Shown here in pieces: positions 24,273 to 34,074 of a stretch of 64,000 bases of DNA (the first letter of the stretch is position 1; every line of letters begins with the position of its first letter). Position numbers and translations under genes: made by a program. Below the pieces are notes generated by a model. It was not told the origin of the DNA and ran no database searches. It saw only the letters and a program-made list of their open reading frames with translations. The DNA is taken from NCBI RefSeq assembly GCF_943736975.1, contig NZ_CALSFO010000003.1:600344-664343 (forward strand), written 5' to 3'. This DNA is from Streptococcus sp. Marseille-Q0941. Lineage in GTDB: Bacteria; Bacillota; Bacilli; Lactobacillales; Streptococcaceae.

Positions 24273-25838
24273 ATGGTATTTGAAAATTTAACAGAACGTT
24301 TGCAGAACGTCTTTAAAAATCTACGTAAAAAAGAAAAAATCACAGAGAGTGATATCCAAGAAGCAACCAAGGAAATTCGTTTGGCTCTTTTAGAAGCCGA
24401 CGTTGCTTTGCCTGTAGTTAAGGATTTTATCAAAAAAATTCGTGAACGCGCGGTCGGGCATGAAGTCATTGATACCCTCAATCCCGCTCAACAAATCATC
24501 AAGATTGTTAATGAGGAATTGACAGAAGTCCTTGGTTCAGACACAGCTGAGATTATCAAGTCTCCTAAGATTCCTACAATCATCATGATGGTTGGTTTGC
24601 AGGGTGCTGGTAAAACAACCTTTGCTGGAAAATTAGCTAACAAACTTAAAAAGGAAGAGGATGCTCGTCCTTTGATGATTGCGGCTGACATTTATCGTCC
24701 TGCGGCTATCGACCAGCTCAAAACACTGGGACAACAAATTGATGTTCCTGTCTTTGCTCTTGGCACTGAAGTTCCTGCGGTTGAGATTGTTCGCCAAGGT
24801 TTGGAGCAAGCTAAAGCCAACCATAACGACTATGTTTTGATTGATACGGCCGGTCGTTTGCAAATTGACGAACTTCTCATGAATGAGCTCCGTGATGTTA
24901 AAGCTCTAGCTCAACCAAATGAAATTCTTCTTGTCATCGATGCCATGATCGGTCAAGAAGCTGCTAACGTTGCGCGTGAATTTAACGCACAATTAGAAGT
25001 TACTGGTGTCATCCTTACTAAGATTGACGGGGATACTCGTGGTGGTGCAGCCCTTTCTGTTCGTCACATCACTGGAAAACCAATCAAATTCACCGGTACT
25101 GGTGAAAAGATTACTGACATTGAAACTTTCCACCCTGATCGTATGGCTAGTCGTATTCTCGGTATGGGAGATATGCTGACTCTGATTGAGAAAGCTTCCC
25201 AAGAATACGATGAGCAAAAAGCCCTTGAAATGGCTGAAAAGATGCGAGAAAACACCTTTGATTTCAACGATTTCATCGATCAGTTGGATCAGGTGCAAAA
25301 TATGGGGCCAATGGAAGATTTGCTCAAGATGATTCCTGGCATGGCCAACAATCCTGCCCTTCAAAATATGAAGGTGGATGAAAAACAAATTGCTCGCAAA
25401 CGTGCCATTGTCTCATCTATGACTCCTGAAGAACGTGAAAATCCAGATTTGCTCACTCCAAGCCGTCGTCGTCGTATTGCAGCTGGTTCTGGTAATACCT
25501 TTATCGATGTCAACAAGTTTATCAAAGACTTTAACCAAGCCAAACAACTCATGCAAGGTGTCATGTCTGGCGACATGAACAAGATGATGAAGCAAATGGG
25601 CATCAACCCTAACAACCTTCCTAAAAATATGCCTGGTGGCATGGATATATCAGCCCTTGAAGGAATGATGGGACAAGGTGGTATGCCGGATATGTCTGCT
25701 TTTGGAGGAGCTGGAATGCCTGATATGAGCCAGATGCTCGGTGGGGGCCTCAAGGGTAAAATCGGTGAATTTGCCATGAAGCAATCTATGAAACGCATGG
25801 CCAACAAAATGAAAAAAGCTAAGAAAAAACGCAAATAA
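24273..25838 (+). CDS. ffh: Signal recognition particle protein Ffh
   Basis: SRP54 GTPase that binds signal sequences and the SRP RNA. 521 residues: N domain (ITESDIQEATKEIRLALLEADV), G domain with GLQGAGKTT (about residue 107), DTAGRLQ and TKIDGDTRGG, then the Met-rich M domain (about 330-521) with MNKMMKQMGINP and a Gly/Met-rich end finishing in a basic KKAKKKRK. Slightly longer than usual because of the Gly-Met stretch (GGMPDMSAFGGAGMPDMSQ). GGAG ribosome site. Partner of FtsY at 13,863. Confidence 0.98.
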   Translation: MVFENLTERLQNVFKNLRKKEKITESDIQEATKEIRLALLEADVALPVVKDFIKKIRERAVGHEVIDTLNPAQQIIKIVNEELTEVLGSDTAEIIKSPKIPTIIMMVGLQGAGKTTFAGKLANKLKKEEDARPLMIAADIYRPAAIDQLKTLGQQIDVPVFALGTEVPAVEIVRQGLEQAKANHNDYVLIDTAGRLQIDELLMNELRDVKALAQPNEILLVIDAMIGQEAANVAREFNAQLEVTGVILTKIDGDTRGGAALSVRHITGKPIKFTGTGEKITDIETFHPDRMASRILGMGDMLTLIEKASQEYDEQKALEMAEKMRENTFDFNDFIDQLDQVQNMGPMEDLLKMIPGMANNPALQNMKVDEKQIARKRAIVSSMTPEERENPDLLTPSRRRRIAAGSGNTFIDVNKFIKDFNQAKQLMQGVMSGDMNKMMKQMGINPNNLPKNMPGGMDISALEGMMGQGGMPDMSAFGGAGMPDMSQMLGGGLKGKIGEFAMKQSMKRMANKMKKAKKKRK

Positions 25839-25863
25839 AAAGGACACGATTGAGTCCTTTTTT
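25837..25863. terminator. Terminator between ffh and rluD
   Basis: AAAAAGGAC / GTCCTTTTT stem with an eight-base loop and T run; A/T runs on both sides allow use by the convergent rluD gene too. Confidence 0.85.
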
Positions 25864-26752
25864 ATTTTTTTCGAAGTTTCTCCAAAGTCTCTTTGAAGAT
25901 AGCTGGAATATCAGAAGTAAATTCCATAGTTTCGCCTGTTCTTGGATGGGTAAATCCTAACGTCTTGGCATGGAGAAATTGTCCATGACCTTTCAAGGTT
26001 TTACGAGGGCCATAGACCTCATCCCCAGCAACAGGATGCCCAATATAAGCCATGTGTACACGGATTTGGTGAGTTCTTCCTGTTTCTAGTTGCAATTCTA
26101 ATAAAGAATAGTCACCAAAACGTTCTAATACTTGGAAGCGTGTCACTGCTGGTTTCCCTTTAGCAGTCACAGCTTGTTTCTTGCGGTCTTTTTCGCTACG
26201 TCCAATTGGTGCCTCAATGACTCCACGGTCGTTGGGAAGATTCCCATGAACAATAGCCCAATATTTACGAAGAGATTTTTTGTCTTTCAATTCTTGGGCG
26301 AGCGCCATGTGAGCATCATCATTTTTGGCAATCATCAAGAGACCTGATGTATCCTTATCGATACGGTGGACAATCCCTGGACGCAATACACCATTAATAC
26401 CAGATAGATCTTTGATGTGATACATCAGGGCATTAACCAAGGTACCACTGGTGTGACCAGCACTTGGATGAACAACCATACCCTGAGGTTTGTTAACTAC
26501 TGCTACATCCTCATCTTGGTAAATGATTTCTAACGGAATATCTTCAGCCACATACTCCAGAACCTCTGGTTCGGGAACTTGATAAGTGACAACATCCCCT
26601 TCTTGGACCGTATACTTGGCTTTTTTTACCTGGCCGTTAACCAGGACTTGACCTGACTTGATTTGTTCGTTGGCGAGAGTACGTGACAGTTCTGTCAGAT
26701 CTGACAAGGCCTTATCTAAACGTACCCCGCCTCGTTCAATTTTAATTTCCAT
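25862..26752 (-). CDS. rluD: RluD-family 23S rRNA pseudouridine synthase
   Basis: 296 residues. N-terminal S4 RNA-binding domain ([20 protein letters not shown]), then the catalytic motif [17 protein letters not shown] with the essential Asp, [10 protein letters not shown] and a C-terminal [11 protein letters not shown] strand. These are the RluA/RluD family marks; RluD modifies helix 69 of 23S rRNA, but paralogues exist, so the exact site is uncertain. It overlaps lspA by 11 bases, the typical lspA-rluD arrangement of Gram-positives. Confidence 0.93.
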   Translation of the reverse strand: MEIKIERGGVRLDKALSDLTELSRTLANEQIKSGQVLVNGQVKKAKYTVQEGDVVTYQVPEPEVLEYVAEDIPLEIIYQDEDVAVVNKPQGMVVHPSAGHTSGTLVNALMYHIKDLSGINGVLRPGIVHRIDKDTSGLLMIAKNDDAHMALAQELKDKKSLRKYWAIVHGNLPNDRGVIEAPIGRSEKDRKKQAVTAKGKPAVTRFQVLERFGDYSLLELQLETGRTHQIRVHMAYIGHPVAGDEVYGPRKTLKGHGQFLHAKTLGFTHPRTGETMEFTSDIPAIFKETLEKLRKK

Positions 26753-27203
26753 TCATTTCCTCTTTTAGCATTGCAATCATTAGTACGATAACACCAACTG
26801 TCAGATAACTATCGGCTACATTGAATATGGCAAAATTGACAAAGTCTAAGTGGAACATATCCACGACAAATCCTTGGCTAATACGATCAATGAAGTTTCC
26901 CAGACCACCTGCAATAATCAGAACCAATCCAAAGACTGTCCAGAGGGAATCTTCTATATGCTTGTGCAAATACCAAATAGCCCCTGCCATAACTACTAGT
27001 GTAATCACTGTAAAAAACCACTGTTGATCTTGAAGCATAGAAAAGGCAGCCCCTCTATTTTGCAGATAGGTTAAACTAACTAGATTTGGGATCCATGATT
27101 TAACTTCACCTAGAGCAATATTCTGAACGACATAAGCTTTTACCAGTTGATCTAAGACGATTAAGGCCGCTATAATCCCTGCTACTATTCCTCTTTTTTT
27201 CAT
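26742..27203 (-). CDS. lspA: Lipoprotein signal peptidase (signal peptidase II)
   Basis: Membrane aspartyl protease that cleaves prolipoproteins before the lipid-modified Cys. 153 residues, four hydrophobic helices, with NRGAAFS, GNFIDRI (first catalytic Asp) and [11 protein letters not shown] (second catalytic Asp). It overlaps rluD and begins four bases inside the preceding LysR gene. Its work follows that of Lgt, encoded at 58,852; substrates here include PstS and the amino-acid-binding lipoprotein. Confidence 0.97.
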   Translation of the reverse strand: MKKRGIVAGIIAALIVLDQLVKAYVVQNIALGEVKSWIPNLVSLTYLQNRGAAFSMLQDQQWFFTVITLVVMAGAIWYLHKHIEDSLWTVFGLVLIIAGGLGNFIDRISQGFVVDMFHLDFVNFAIFNVADSYLTVGVIVLMIAMLKEEMNGN

Positions 27204-28108
27204 GCCTTCCTCTTCTGATCAAAATACTCTTGCATAACCTCTACGAATAAAGTTCCTGCTTGACTCAATTCAACCTCTTCACGCTTGACATAAACCATGC
27301 GATTATTGAGATTATCATTTAGTGGAATAACAGTAATTCCATTAACACTATCGCTATCTAAGAATCCAGAACCAGTCGCATAAGCATTTGTTCTTTCAAG
27401 AATTCCATTTAAAGTAGCGCGGTCTGTTACGTTAAACATCTGAGAGCTGGCACTGGTATCCACAAAGTTTTCTGAGTAATAGAGATATTCATCCTTTTCT
27501 TGTGTGAAACGAACTGTTGGCAATTCAGCCAAATCATCCATGACCAACTCTTTTTTCTTAGCCAAAGGATGTCCTTCACGTAGATAAATGTGCGTTTGAA
27601 AAGGAATTAACTCAATTACTTCTAGGCCTAATTTTTCAACCCGCTGCATGATGCCCTTTTGGTTTTGATTATTAAGGTAAATAATCCCAATTTCACTGTG
27701 TCCTTGAGCTACTTCATCCAAAATCTGAACAGTTGTAGACTCAAAAATACGGAAATTCTTATACTCCGGGTACTGTTGAGAAAAAGCTGTAATAGTCGGT
27801 GGCAAGAAATCATAGTGCTGGCTGGCTATTGAAAACTCATCCTTTTCCTCTTCGGGATTGGCATACTGATTCTGGAAAACATCAAAACCTTTGACCAATT
27901 CTTGGGCCTTTTCATAAAATTCCATACCTCGACGTGTAAGGAAGGTACCTGAACTAGTTCTACGGAAAATCTTGAACCCTAACTCTTTCTCCAAATCTCT
28001 TACAGAAATAGATAGACTGGGTTGGCTAACGTACATTTTCTCAGCCGCTTCACGAAAAGTACCACTATTTGCAATAGCAACAACATAACGTAATTGTTGA
28101 ATATTCAT
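27200..28108 (-). CDS. cpsY: LysR-type regulator, CpsY/MtaR-like
   Basis: 302 residues from ATG 28,108, with GGAGAAG before it; a longer frame to 28,258 has no ribosome site. Winged [23 protein letters not shown] ... [18 protein letters not shown], then a periplasmic-binding-like effector domain. The sequence matches the streptococcal CpsY/MtaR group, which controls methionine uptake and surface and immune-evasion traits. It overlaps lspA by four bases, so the regulator leads a cpsY-lspA-rluD unit. Symbol by recall of the family. Confidence 0.8.
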   Translation of the reverse strand: MNIQQLRYVVAIANSGTFREAAEKMYVSQPSLSISVRDLEKELGFKIFRRTSSGTFLTRRGMEFYEKAQELVKGFDVFQNQYANPEEEKDEFSIASQHYDFLPPTITAFSQQYPEYKNFRIFESTTVQILDEVAQGHSEIGIIYLNNQNQKGIMQRVEKLGLEVIELIPFQTHIYLREGHPLAKKKELVMDDLAELPTVRFTQEKDEYLYYSENFVDTSASSQMFNVTDRATLNGILERTNAYATGSGFLDSDSVNGITVIPLNDNLNNRMVYVKREEVELSQAGTLFVEVMQEYFDQKRKA

Positions 28109-28135
28109 GACTTCTCCTTCGTTTTCTATCCTTTC

Positions 28136-28141
28136 ATTATA
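28136..28141 (-). promoter_or_regulatory. Extended -10 of cpsY-lspA-rluD
   Basis: Minus strand TGGTATAAT about 28 bases upstream of the cpsY ATG; no good -35. Confidence 0.6.
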
Positions 28142-28264
28142 CCATAAATCAAGTCTATCCAACAAAGGAAAATTATGTGTCCTAGACTTCTTAGCAAAGT
28201 AAACAAAAAACACCTTTAAAGCTAGACCCAAGATCCAACTAAAAAGGGGTGTTATCAAATGCGA

Positions 28265-28870
28265 TTATTTAGCTGCTGCGTAAAGCTCGTCTACTTTATT
28301 CCAGTTAATAACTGAGAAGAAAGCTTTGATGTAGTCAGGACGAACGTTGCGGTATTTCACGTAGTAGGCATGTTCCCAAACGTCCAAGCCCAAGATTGGT
28401 TTTTTACCTTCTGAGATTGGTGTGTCTTGGTTTGCTGTTGAAGTCACTTCAAGTTTACCTTCTTTGTTAACAACCAACCATGCCCATCCAGAACCGAAAC
28501 GAGTTGTTGCTGCTGCAGTGAATGCTGCTTGGAATTCTTCGAATGAACCAAATGTTGCATCGATTGCTGCTGCAAGTTCTGCTGAAGGAGCTGTTTTTTC
28601 AGGAGTCATCAATTCCCAGAAAAGAGCATGGTTCAAGTGGCCACCACCATTATTGATAAGAGCTTGACGAATATCTGCAGGGATAGATTCAACATCTGCA
28701 AGCAAAGCTTCAAGGTCTTCACCAATTTCAGGGTGTTTTTCAAGAGCTGCATTTGCATTATTTACATATGCTTGGTGATGTTTGTCATGGTGTAAATGCA
28801 TTGTTTCAGCATCAATATATGGTTCCAAGGCGTCGTAAGCGTATGGAAGATCTGGTAAGATAATAGCCAT
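28265..28870 (-). CDS. sodA: Superoxide dismutase (Mn/Fe)
   Basis: 201 residues. Metal ligands can be read in order: His in [10 protein letters not shown] (two His regions), His in [12 protein letters not shown], and Asp/His in [14 protein letters not shown] near the C-terminus. The GGHLNH and DVWEHAYY motifs fit the manganese-type enzyme of streptococci (cambialistic forms exist). Cytoplasmic, protects against superoxide, important because these bacteria make hydrogen peroxide and lack catalase. Monocistronic-looking; follows holA on the same strand, about 70 bases away. Confidence 0.97.
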   Translation of the reverse strand: MAIILPDLPYAYDALEPYIDAETMHLHHDKHHQAYVNNANAALEKHPEIGEDLEALLADVESIPADIRQALINNGGGHLNHALFWELMTPEKTAPSAELAAAIDATFGSFEEFQAAFTAAATTRFGSGWAWLVVNKEGKLEVTSTANQDTPISEGKKPILGLDVWEHAYYVKYRNVRPDYIKAFFSVINWNKVDELYAAAK

Positions 28871-28939
28871 CTGTAGTACCTCTTTTTCTTTCTATATAAA
28901 AATGATAACGCAAACAACCTTTTTTTTCAAGTTATTTGC

Positions 28940-29977
28940 TCAATTTGACTGACTTGCAATCTGTAATAAAGCCTTCTCAAACAGGTAGCCTTTCTCATAA
29001 ACACCTGTCTTAATTTGATAATCTGCTTGGATAAGATAACGAATAGAATCCTGCAAGAAAGTCAAAGACAATCCACGCGTGTCACGCAGGGCAAACTTAA
29101 TTTGATAGGGATTAGGATTGCGCCCCAGATAGTGACCTAAACTGCTGACCATCTGAGATTCTGTCTGACCAGACTCTTGCAAAATTTTTACTTGCGTATA
29201 GAGTCTGAACTGCCCCAACATGATAGCAATCAGTTTAATCTCATCTTCTCCTTGCAAGGTCAAATCCTTGACCAAATCTCGAGCCTGATCAATCTTCTTA
29301 GTCAATATTAACTGGGTCAAATCAAAGATATTATCCTGTAGTGTCTTTGGAATAGCTTCAACAATATCTTCTTCAGTAATGATACCTGAATCTTTATAAG
29401 ACTGTAAGAAGAGCAAGTTTTTCTGAATTTCACTGAATTGAAAACTAGATTTGATAAGCAAGTGTTCAAAGGATTTTCCATCAAAGGTAAGTCCTTGTTC
29501 CTGGGCCCACTTTTGAAAATACGCTCGTATCTCTTGCTCTTTAGGCTCAAGAGCTTCAAATACTGTTGCATCCCTCTTGAGCAATTTGACCAAACGTCTC
29601 TTACTATCCAACTTGCCTTCAGTAAAGATTACTAATTTGCTTGAAGGTAAAGGATTTTCCAGATAGTCTTCAAAGGACTTGAGCTCATCATCAGTTAAAT
29701 AGCGTTTTTTTGCTGTCGTTATATCGAGAAAATGATCTAAAATAACAATTTTTTCATCGGCAAAGAAAGGAAGACTGACCAGCTCTAGTTCCAAGCTTTT
29801 ATAGTCTACTTCTTTCATATCAAAATAAGCAAAGTTCAAGTCCGCAGGATCGTAGCCTATTTGCTTTAGAACTTGTGTTTTCATGATGTCGTACTGTCCT
29901 TGATCAGTTCCTGTAAACAGGGTCAAACTAGGAAGGTTCGCTAAGGATAGCTTTCGACTTTCTTCTATGGCTAGCAT
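28940..29977 (-). CDS. holA: DNA polymerase III delta subunit
   Basis: 345 residues. Clamp-loader delta: N-terminal FTGTDQGQYDIMKTQVLK mini-ATPase-like fold lacking a P-loop, the central ETVA-type helices, and a C-terminal collar domain (KIDQARDLVKDLTLQGEDEIKL, MLGQFRLYTQVK). It opens the sliding clamp together with HolB/DnaX. sodA follows, the same holA-sodA order as in pneumococcus. AAGGAG ribosome site. Confidence 0.93.
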   Translation of the reverse strand: MLAIEESRKLSLANLPSLTLFTGTDQGQYDIMKTQVLKQIGYDPADLNFAYFDMKEVDYKSLELELVSLPFFADEKIVILDHFLDITTAKKRYLTDDELKSFEDYLENPLPSSKLVIFTEGKLDSKRRLVKLLKRDATVFEALEPKEQEIRAYFQKWAQEQGLTFDGKSFEHLLIKSSFQFSEIQKNLLFLQSYKDSGIITEEDIVEAIPKTLQDNIFDLTQLILTKKIDQARDLVKDLTLQGEDEIKLIAIMLGQFRLYTQVKILQESGQTESQMVSSLGHYLGRNPNPYQIKFALRDTRGLSLTFLQDSIRYLIQADYQIKTGVYEKGYLFEKALLQIASQSN

Positions 29978-30009
29978 CTTTTCTCCTTTCTTGTTAGTTT
30001 AGTTTCTAT

Positions 30010-30945
30010 TTAATCCATATAATTCAATTTTCCACGGAAATCTTCTAGGCTTTCGTAACCTTTTTCCACCATGATTTCTTTGAGTTCCTTGGTAATACGC
30101 TCAAAAGCACCGACTCCTTCTTTATGAAGGGTAGTTCCTACTTGCACCATGCTGGCACCACAAAGGATATGTTCAAAGGCATCACGACCGGTTAAGACTC
30201 CACCAGTTCCGATGATTTGAATTTGAGGATTTAAACGTTGATAAAAGGCATGAACATTAGCAAGGGCGGTTGGTTTGATATACTCTCCACCAATCCCACC
30301 AAAACCATTCTTAGGACGAATCACGACAGACTCATCTTCTATATAAAGACCATTTCCGATAGAGTTAACACAGTTGACAAACTTGAGTGGGTATTTGTTA
30401 AAAATCGCTGCTGCTTGGTCAAAGTGAACAATATCAAAGTAAGGTGGGAGCTTGATTCCTAGAGGTTTTGTAAAATATTCAAAGACTTCTGACAAGATAC
30501 GATCTGTTGTTTCAAAATCATAGGCAATCTGAGGCTTGCCAGGAACATTAGGGCATGAAAGATTCAGTTCTGTCAGACCGCGGAAACCACTTTCTTGAAC
30601 CTTTTTCAAGATGGTATGAGTTTCCTCTGGAGACATTCCAACTAAAGATAGAAAGAAAGTACGGTTGGGTTCTTTCTCTTGTAATTCCAATAGATAGTTC
30701 AAGTAATAGTCTAAACCATTATTTGGTAACCCCATAGAGTTAATAGAACCAAGTGGAACATCTTGATAGCGTGGTTCAGGATTTCCCTGACGAAATTCCA
30801 ATGTTGCTGTCTTAGTGACAAAGGTTCCTGCTGCTGAATGTTTGACACCTTCTAATTCCTCAATTGTCATACAGGCAACACCTGCCGCATTCATCAAACA
30901 ATTGTCAAACTCAAAACCAGCGATCTGTGTTTTAGTTGATACCAT
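30010..30945 (-). CDS. pyrDA: Dihydroorotate dehydrogenase, class 1A
   Basis: 311 residues. FMN-dependent, cytoplasmic enzyme of pyrimidine synthesis that uses fumarate as acceptor. [14 protein letters not shown] holds the catalytic Cys that marks class 1; [37 protein letters not shown] and [15 protein letters not shown] bind FMN and orotate. The length and absence of a membrane helix or a PyrK partner point to class 1A, as in lactococci and streptococci. The start has a GGAGG site and an extended -10 lies upstream. Confidence 0.95.
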   Translation of the reverse strand: MVSTKTQIAGFEFDNCLMNAAGVACMTIEELEGVKHSAAGTFVTKTATLEFRQGNPEPRYQDVPLGSINSMGLPNNGLDYYLNYLLELQEKEPNRTFFLSLVGMSPEETHTILKKVQESGFRGLTELNLSCPNVPGKPQIAYDFETTDRILSEVFEYFTKPLGIKLPPYFDIVHFDQAAAIFNKYPLKFVNCVNSIGNGLYIEDESVVIRPKNGFGGIGGEYIKPTALANVHAFYQRLNPQIQIIGTGGVLTGRDAFEHILCGASMVQVGTTLHKEGVGAFERITKELKEIMVEKGYESLEDFRGKLNYMD

Positions 30946-30980
30946 GATTCTATTCCTCCGAATTCCTTTATATCTCTACT

Positions 30981-30986
30981 ATTATA
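30981..30986 (-). promoter_or_regulatory. Extended -10 of pyrDA
   Basis: Minus strand TGGTATAAT 36 bases before the ATG. No PyrR attenuator or riboswitch is visible in the short leader. Confidence 0.6.
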
Positions 30987-31103
30987 CCATACTTTGATAG
31001 GAGCCCTTTCATAAAAGTGGGTCTATAAAAAGCTTTGCTGATTCATCTAAAAAAAGGAGCAGATTCAAATTGAAAGAATTTTTAGAAAATTTGTGTTTTT
31101 TCC

Positions 31104-31132
31104 TTTACACTGAAAATTTTTTCTGCTATAAT
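31104..31132 (+). promoter_or_regulatory. gdhA promoter
   Basis: TTTACA (31,104-31,109), 17-base spacer, TATAAT (31,127-31,132). Confidence 0.75.
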
Positions 31133-31146
31133 GTCTCATGTAATAA

Positions 31147-32520
<1,374 letters not shown>

Positions 32521-32534
32521 GATAAAATATGCTG

Positions 32535-32564
32535 AATCCTCAATCACTCCGATTGGGGATTTTT
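32535..32564 (+). terminator. gdhA terminator
   Basis: 11-bp stem AATCCTCAATC / GATTGGGGATT (one G-T pair), loop of five, then T residues. Confidence 0.85.
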
Positions 32565-32634
32565 GTGTTGATTTAAAAAGTAGACTAGGTAAAAACTCAA
32601 TTTGAATATGAAATTGAGTAAATCTTTCCATTAT

Positions 32635-32682
32635 AAAACGCATATTATCAAGATTTTTGAACACCTAATAATATGCGTTTTT
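32635..32682. terminator. Bidirectional hairpin between gdhA and the C39-like gene
   Basis: 14-bp perfect stem AAAACGCATATTAT / ATAATATGCGTTTT with a 19-base loop, T-rich on the plus side. A smaller ACTCAATTT / AAATTGAGT hairpin lies at 32,595-32,619. The rest of 32,521-32,759 holds no gene. Confidence 0.65.
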
Positions 32683-32759
32683 CTTATTTTAAAGACTTTT
32701 TGTGTAATCTCTTTATCATTAAAAGGACAAAGATCTAGCACTGTAGCACTATCTAACTA

Positions 32760-33650
32760 TCACCATGCATAGTTAGGTTCAGCACATGTCAGCATGGCTT
32801 CAAATAATTCTTCTGGTGTTATTTTCTTTAAACCACCATAAATTGGATCCTGTTTTGTATAAGATGGATCGATATAGTATATATAAGAAATATCAGAACC
32901 ATCTTCAGACAATTGGTAACCAATACCGATTACATTATGTTCACCGTAACTACCTGGGTAAATCTTTGCACAGTCGAATGTATAGTACATCGGATAACCA
33001 TCTGCTATATTTTGTTTCAAACGTTCTTTAAATAGATGCATTTGTTTAGAGTTTACATCAGATGTTGTCACAGTCTCTAATCGATAGCCAGCTTGATTAG
33101 CTTGTGGCGTAGTATAACCAAATAGATGGTAATTCAAAATTTGTATGGCATTAACATTATGAGTTCCAAATGTGTCATCCGTTTTCATTTCTTTAGCCAA
33201 TAACTCTTGAGAAACTGTAATACCTTGACTAGAAAGTATCATACTTACAGTTGTAGGAGCACACGTATTCCAGGAATGTTGAACTTGTGGAGATACATTG
33301 AGTAGGATTTTCTCTCCTACATTAGACTGGCTTACTGGTTTATCAATTGTTTTTTGTGTACTTGGTGTATTTACTTTGGGAGCAGACTCTTCATCTGGAT
33401 TACTTTGTTCAATATCTTCTATTTTTTGGGAAGATTCTTCTTGTGGTTTTTGGATAATTTTAGACTCATCGTCAAAATTTTTCCTTAAACTACTCTCTGT
33501 TGTTTTTTCTATTGTTTTAGAACTTTTAGCGTCCTCCTTCATCTTATCATCTTTGTATCCTGGATTATCTTTGCGTAGAAAGAGCAAAGCAGTACAAGTT
33601 AAAATTATAGAGAATAAAACTATAATACTCCAAATTATCTTACTGTTCAT
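32760..33650 (-). CDS. Membrane-anchored C39-like cysteine peptidase
   Basis: 296 residues. N-terminal membrane anchor (IIWSIIVLFSIILTCTALLF), then about 90 residues of low-complexity Glu/Ser/Lys linker, then a Peptidase_C39_2-type domain: catalytic Cys in SWNTCAPTTVSMILSS, His in GEHNVIGIGYQ and Asp in YYIDPSY. The orientation places the domain outside the cell. The substrate is unknown; it lacks the ABC transporter part of bacteriocin C39 exporters. A 53-aa membrane ORF lies 30 bases upstream and may be co-transcribed. GAAAGGAAG ribosome site. Confidence 0.8.
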   Translation of the reverse strand: MNSKIIWSIIVLFSIILTCTALLFLRKDNPGYKDDKMKEDAKSSKTIEKTTESSLRKNFDDESKIIQKPQEESSQKIEDIEQSNPDEESAPKVNTPSTQKTIDKPVSQSNVGEKILLNVSPQVQHSWNTCAPTTVSMILSSQGITVSQELLAKEMKTDDTFGTHNVNAIQILNYHLFGYTTPQANQAGYRLETVTTSDVNSKQMHLFKERLKQNIADGYPMYYTFDCAKIYPGSYGEHNVIGIGYQLSEDGSDISYIYYIDPSYTKQDPIYGGLKKITPEELFEAMLTCAEPNYAW

Positions 33651-33680
33651 AAGCTACGTCTTCCTTTCTAATTTTTAAAT

Positions 33681-33842
33681 TCAAAATTCTTTTTCTTGAA
33701 TTCTCTTTAGAAAAACTCTAACTTTAGCAACATTTTTGTTTCTTTTCCTCACCCTTTTAAATAATAAATACGAAACAGAAAAAGATACACATATACAGAA
33801 AAAAGCTACTTCCCTTGCCAAGCTTACTACTAATTTCATCAT
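33681..33842 (-). CDS. Small membrane protein upstream of the C39-like peptidase
   Basis: 53 residues: MMKLVVSLAREVAFFC, a hydrophobic core to SVSYLLF, then a strongly basic tail (KRVRKRNK ... FLKRIQEKEF). This is a single-helix membrane protein with the positive end expected inside. No clear Shine-Dalgarno sequence precedes the tandem ATG, but a promoter lies just upstream and the C39-like gene starts 30 bases downstream. It could be an uncharacterised partner or a chance frame. Confidence 0.4.
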   Translation of the reverse strand: MMKLVVSLAREVAFFCICVSFSVSYLLFKRVRKRNKNVAKVRVFLKRIQEKEF

Positions 33843-33860
33843 GTAATCGCTTACATCTTG

Positions 33861-33889
33861 ATTGTACTATTTTTCTTTTCTAAAATCAA
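33861..33889 (-). promoter_or_regulatory. Promoter of the small ORF / C39-like gene
   Basis: Minus strand TTGATT (33,884-33,889), 17-base spacer, TACAAT (33,861-33,866). In the rest of the gap up to 34,040 I see nothing else. Confidence 0.6.
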
Positions 33890-34040
33890 TTCATTTAAGT
33901 TCACCATACAGATTTTAAAGGAGTTGATAATCATAAGCTACTTATTAAATTCTCCTCCAACATTTTCATGAGTTTCAAGAGTCTTCTAACACACTATATT
34001 TGCAGATCACTCTACAATAAAACTACACTTTAAGTAACAA

Positions 34041-34068
34041 AAAGACCTATCCGAGTGGATAGGTCTTT
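34041..34068 (-). terminator. alaS terminator
   Basis: 12-bp perfect stem AAAGACCTATCC / GGATAGGTCTTT with a GAGT loop just past the alaS stop; the minus-strand side continues in T residues. Confidence 0.9.
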
Positions 34069-34074
34069 ACTTTC

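Noticed and set aside
24200..25847. Several minus-strand frames over ffh
   Set aside because: They are shadows of ffh, whose motifs are complete on the plus strand.
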